This document shows, in pieces, positions 61,701-64,000 of a stretch of 64,000 nucleotides of DNA (positions within the stretch are counted from its first letter, which is position 1; each line of letters starts with the position of its first letter). The translations under genes were made by a program, and so were the position numbers. The notes under the pieces are model-generated. The model was not told where the DNA came from. It saw nothing but the letters and a program-made list of their open reading frames with translations, and did no database searches. This DNA is from Setaria digitata. Its lineage: Eukaryota; Nematoda; Chromadorea; Rhabditida; Setariidae. The DNA lies in assembly GCA_003640385.1 (NCBI GenBank), contig RCAB01000058.1, positions 124,001 to 188,000 on the forward strand, in the 5' to 3' direction.

Positions 61701-63601
61701 TCAAAATAATGCACTCTTTTTGTATTGACGCCATTTTTTGTTCTGTTATCAAAACGCAATGGAAGAATTGATGGAAAAAAATATGAAAATGAATTCCTTA
61801 ACAGTTTAAAAGTATTTTTTTTAAGAAATATTATTGGTAAAATAAACATACAAGTCAGTTTAATCAGAGAATACTGTTAGAATTCCTCGAATTTAACAAC
61901 AGTTGATTAAAAAACAAATCTTGGGAATTAATTAGAACAGGAGCAGTTAGCAGTTCAGTACATTTCTTCTGGAAAAGATAATTTCAAAAGTCGACAGAAA
62001 AATTTTTCGTGAAAATGAACTTTTGCTAAGCTACAAGATCAAGGAATCGCGGTTCTTGATCCTTTTTATATCATTACATGAAACAATGAAAAATTACCAA
62101 CACAGAGCTTCCTCTATGAAATTTTAAATTTACTTAATGATTCTTCTCAACGGTAAATTTAGGGAATATTTACGTCTACTTTCGATTGTTACTATATAGG
62201 CAACCTATAAACACTAAAATCCAACTAAAAAAATTTGTGAAAAAAAAAGACATAAAAAATATATTAAAGATGCAACTTGAGAAGCGAATGTCAAATTAAT
62301 AAAGTTGATCCGACACGAAATGAGTAACGCTATATTTTTATCATTATGCTATCAAAATCCGAATTATTACTCTCAGCAATAAATAATGCAGAAAATATCG
62401 TCACATTTTTGAAATAAACCAACAAATAATTTTTTCCTCAAAAAAAAAAAAAAAAATTCCTTCGCAAAGAAAAAAATTCTTCGAAAGTTCCTAGAACGAT
62501 TTCGAAAGAATACCAGGTTATGTTCTATTTTTCGGTTCATTGCCAGACATTCCCTTCTAGTCTTCCCATAAAAAAAACGGTGGGAAAATCGCGACAATTT
62601 TTCCGGCCAGTAGCGACGTATCGTGTCACGGATTCATGTCGAAAAAGTATTCTGAAAATCGAATAACTTACTTGAAAAACTTCAAGTTTTTGTTGATCTT
62701 TTTTTATTGTTGCTTCCATTGTAAAGTGAAATGCAGCAATACTACGTGCTTCACGACACTTCGATTTAAGCATCGGCAACAACCTGAAGTAGAAATTTCT
62801 GTTCAGCTGAAATTCCAGATACTGATAACATACTGATCAATGACACTTCTATTTCTTCTTATATAATTTCCCATCTGATATCCTTACTTCATTAAATGAA
62901 GCAGTGAAATTTCAAAGCTCGAAAGTAAAGATTAGTTCAGTGAAGCATAAATTATAGGCTATTGAAAATACGGCACCTTATCACGACGATGAAATTGAAG
63001 GCAATTTAGTCTTAATATCAATAAGTGAAATGCAAAAGCAGTGTAAAAATTAGATTAACAGTGATCAGCAAAGGGCTTTCATGATCATTTTTGTCTTTAT
63101 TTGAGGCTGCAAAGGTGTGAAACTTATATTTCTGTGTAATGAATAGAACAAGAATGGTGAAGTATTATCACAATTTGTTTGGGAACAATGCTATCAAAAA
63201 TCATCCGTAAAACTAATAACGTTGACTCATCATCACCTATATGTTCTGATCATTAAAATGAAACTCGTAGTCGGAAGGTTCTCATCGAATTTCTTATTTA
63301 TTCAGGAGAAAACCTAAAAGCAAAATACTGCATGCTTGGCGAATGCTTAAAAAACTGAAGAGTAGAAAGAGTACCTTTCAAGCCATTCTTTTGGTCGTCC
63401 CTGTGAATGTTTGTAGTGATCACCGGCAAAGGTAATCGCTTGATGTGCAAGTAGAAATGGTTCTACTAGGGCCAAAGTACCGGACTTGTTCACTGCCGCT
63501 TCCATTTCTTTAGTACTTCCAAGCATGCAAATTGCCAAACATGCGTAATAACGTGTTATATCATCCGGTTGTGATGCCAGTAAAAACAACCAGTCCGGCA
63601 C
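57903..63601 (-). CDS. tir-1: TIR-1/SARM1 NAD+ hydrolase and TIR adaptor, 3' part (5' end outside window)
   Basis: Visible exons are 63375-63601, 62672-62783, 61254-61313 (cassette), 60829-60996, 60282-60434, 59859-60066, 59607-59740, 59293-59448, 58774-58989 and 57903-57956, giving about 475 residues without the cassette. Order: end of the ARM domain ([24 protein letters not shown]), SAM1 ([36 protein letters not shown]), SAM2 ([20 protein letters not shown]), then TIR ([42 protein letters not shown]). The catalytic Glu of the NADase is present in DWIHKE, at an exon end. In C. elegans TIR-1 acts upstream of NSY-1/SEK-1/PMK-1 p38 signalling in immunity and neurons; human SARM1 drives axon loss. 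One intron appears to use a GC donor. The Ser-rich end is [17 protein letters not shown]. The rest of the ARM domain lies to the right of the window. Confidence 0.95.
58731..58772. repeat. (TA)21 microsatellite abutting a TIR-1 splice donor
   Basis: Forty-two bases of perfect TA dinucleotides lie directly next to the 3' boundary of the exon 58774-58989 on the minus strand. The donor reads gtatatat, so the splice site runs into the repeat. Confidence 0.95.
61254..61313 (-). other. Candidate 60-nt cassette exon in TIR-1
   Basis: The segment is flanked by tatgcag and gtatac, is open in phase 0 at both ends, and encodes 20 residues beginning [18 protein letters not shown]. Exons on either side join in frame with or without it. 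The skipped form aligns without a gap to human SARM1 (KVFSDIGAI against EVFQEIGAI). Confidence 0.55.
61639..61660. repeat. (AT)11 microsatellite
   Basis: Perfect AT dinucleotide run in a TIR-1 intron. Confidence 0.9.
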
Positions 63602-64000
63602 CTGTAACCATTTCAGTACTTCCATCCCTTCACTTTCTTTTCAAATTTTGCATTTTTTAAATTCGTTCATGAATCATATGAAAATCATACTGTTATTCTT
63701 CGCCTGGGCAAAAATAATTCTGAGAAGAGGGAAACTAAATTTATTTCGCCATCATTAACAAACAGCAAACATGCCATCTTTCAGTGTTGAAGAAGTAGAT
63801 AAACTTACGTTCACACACTTTCGATGAGACAATTAATTGAAGAATTAAATTCAAATCTTGTAAGAAGAATTTTGTAAAAAAGGACAAACAGCAGTGCTGC
63901 AAGAACGATACCCCAAATGTGACTCATACAGTGTGAATGAATCGATTATTGTCGGATGGAAAATGCAAACAATTCCGTTTCTGACAAACTTTTTCATGAA
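63602..64000. other. TIR-1 intron running out of the window
   Basis: Upstream of the exon starting at 63601 (minus strand) I see no further ARM-domain exon before the right edge, so this is intron sequence of the truncated gene. Confidence 0.55.

Overview
The window looks like nuclear DNA of a clade III parasitic nematode, probably filarial or spirurid. It is AT-rich, every gene is broken into many short exons (about 35-350 nt), introns are about 100-1700 nt, and acceptors are almost all TTTCAG or TTTTAG. Several start codons sit just downstream of an orphan acceptor, as expected for spliced-leader trans-splicing. The family assignments (SLC6 transporter of nematode type, mitochondrial-type topoisomerase II, TIR-1/SARM1) fit a worm. 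No bacterial genes, intact transposon, tRNA, rRNA or CRISPR array was seen. Exon boundaries were read by eye, requiring GT/GC donors, AG acceptors and matching codon phase throughout each gene.

Layout. 843-3145 (+): small three-exon gene for an unknown protein with an N-terminal membrane segment. 4180-11705 (-): 21-exon SLC6 transporter with long N- and C-terminal cytoplasmic regions. 12676-14895 (-): WDR4/Trm82, the WD-repeat partner of the tRNA m7G46 methyltransferase. 15612-16140 (+): two-exon gene for an 81-residue basic single-pass protein, head to head with WDR4. 17913-24708 (+): 19-exon NAA15, the auxiliary subunit of the NatA N-terminal acetyltransferase. 27598-31071 (+): 11-exon phosphorylase kinase gamma subunit. 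34373-37860 (-): five-exon gene for an unrecognised 163-residue charged protein. 41897-45061 (+): 11-exon RPN6/PSMD11, a proteasome lid subunit. 46965-56230 (-): 25- or 26-exon type IIA DNA topoisomerase of the putative mitochondrial type. 57903 to beyond the right edge (-): 3' part of TIR-1/SARM1 (end of ARM, two SAM, TIR NADase domain). Between them lie ten intergenic stretches of 0.7-4.0 kb.

Most genes are independent housekeeping functions (translation, protein modification, proteolysis, glycogen breakdown, DNA topology). The one possible functional link is between TIR-1 and the SLC6 protein. In C. elegans, TIR-1 starts the p38 immune pathway in epidermis and the atypical SLC6 protein SNF-12 acts in the same response. 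The SLC6 protein here departs from the family at several ion-site positions, so it could be of that kind, but orthology is not shown. The best leads for new biology are the three small unrecognised genes, the altered SLC6 ion sites with a 310-residue tail, an in-frame 60-nt cassette exon in TIR-1, and a promoter-like patch in the RPN6/TOP2 convergent gap.
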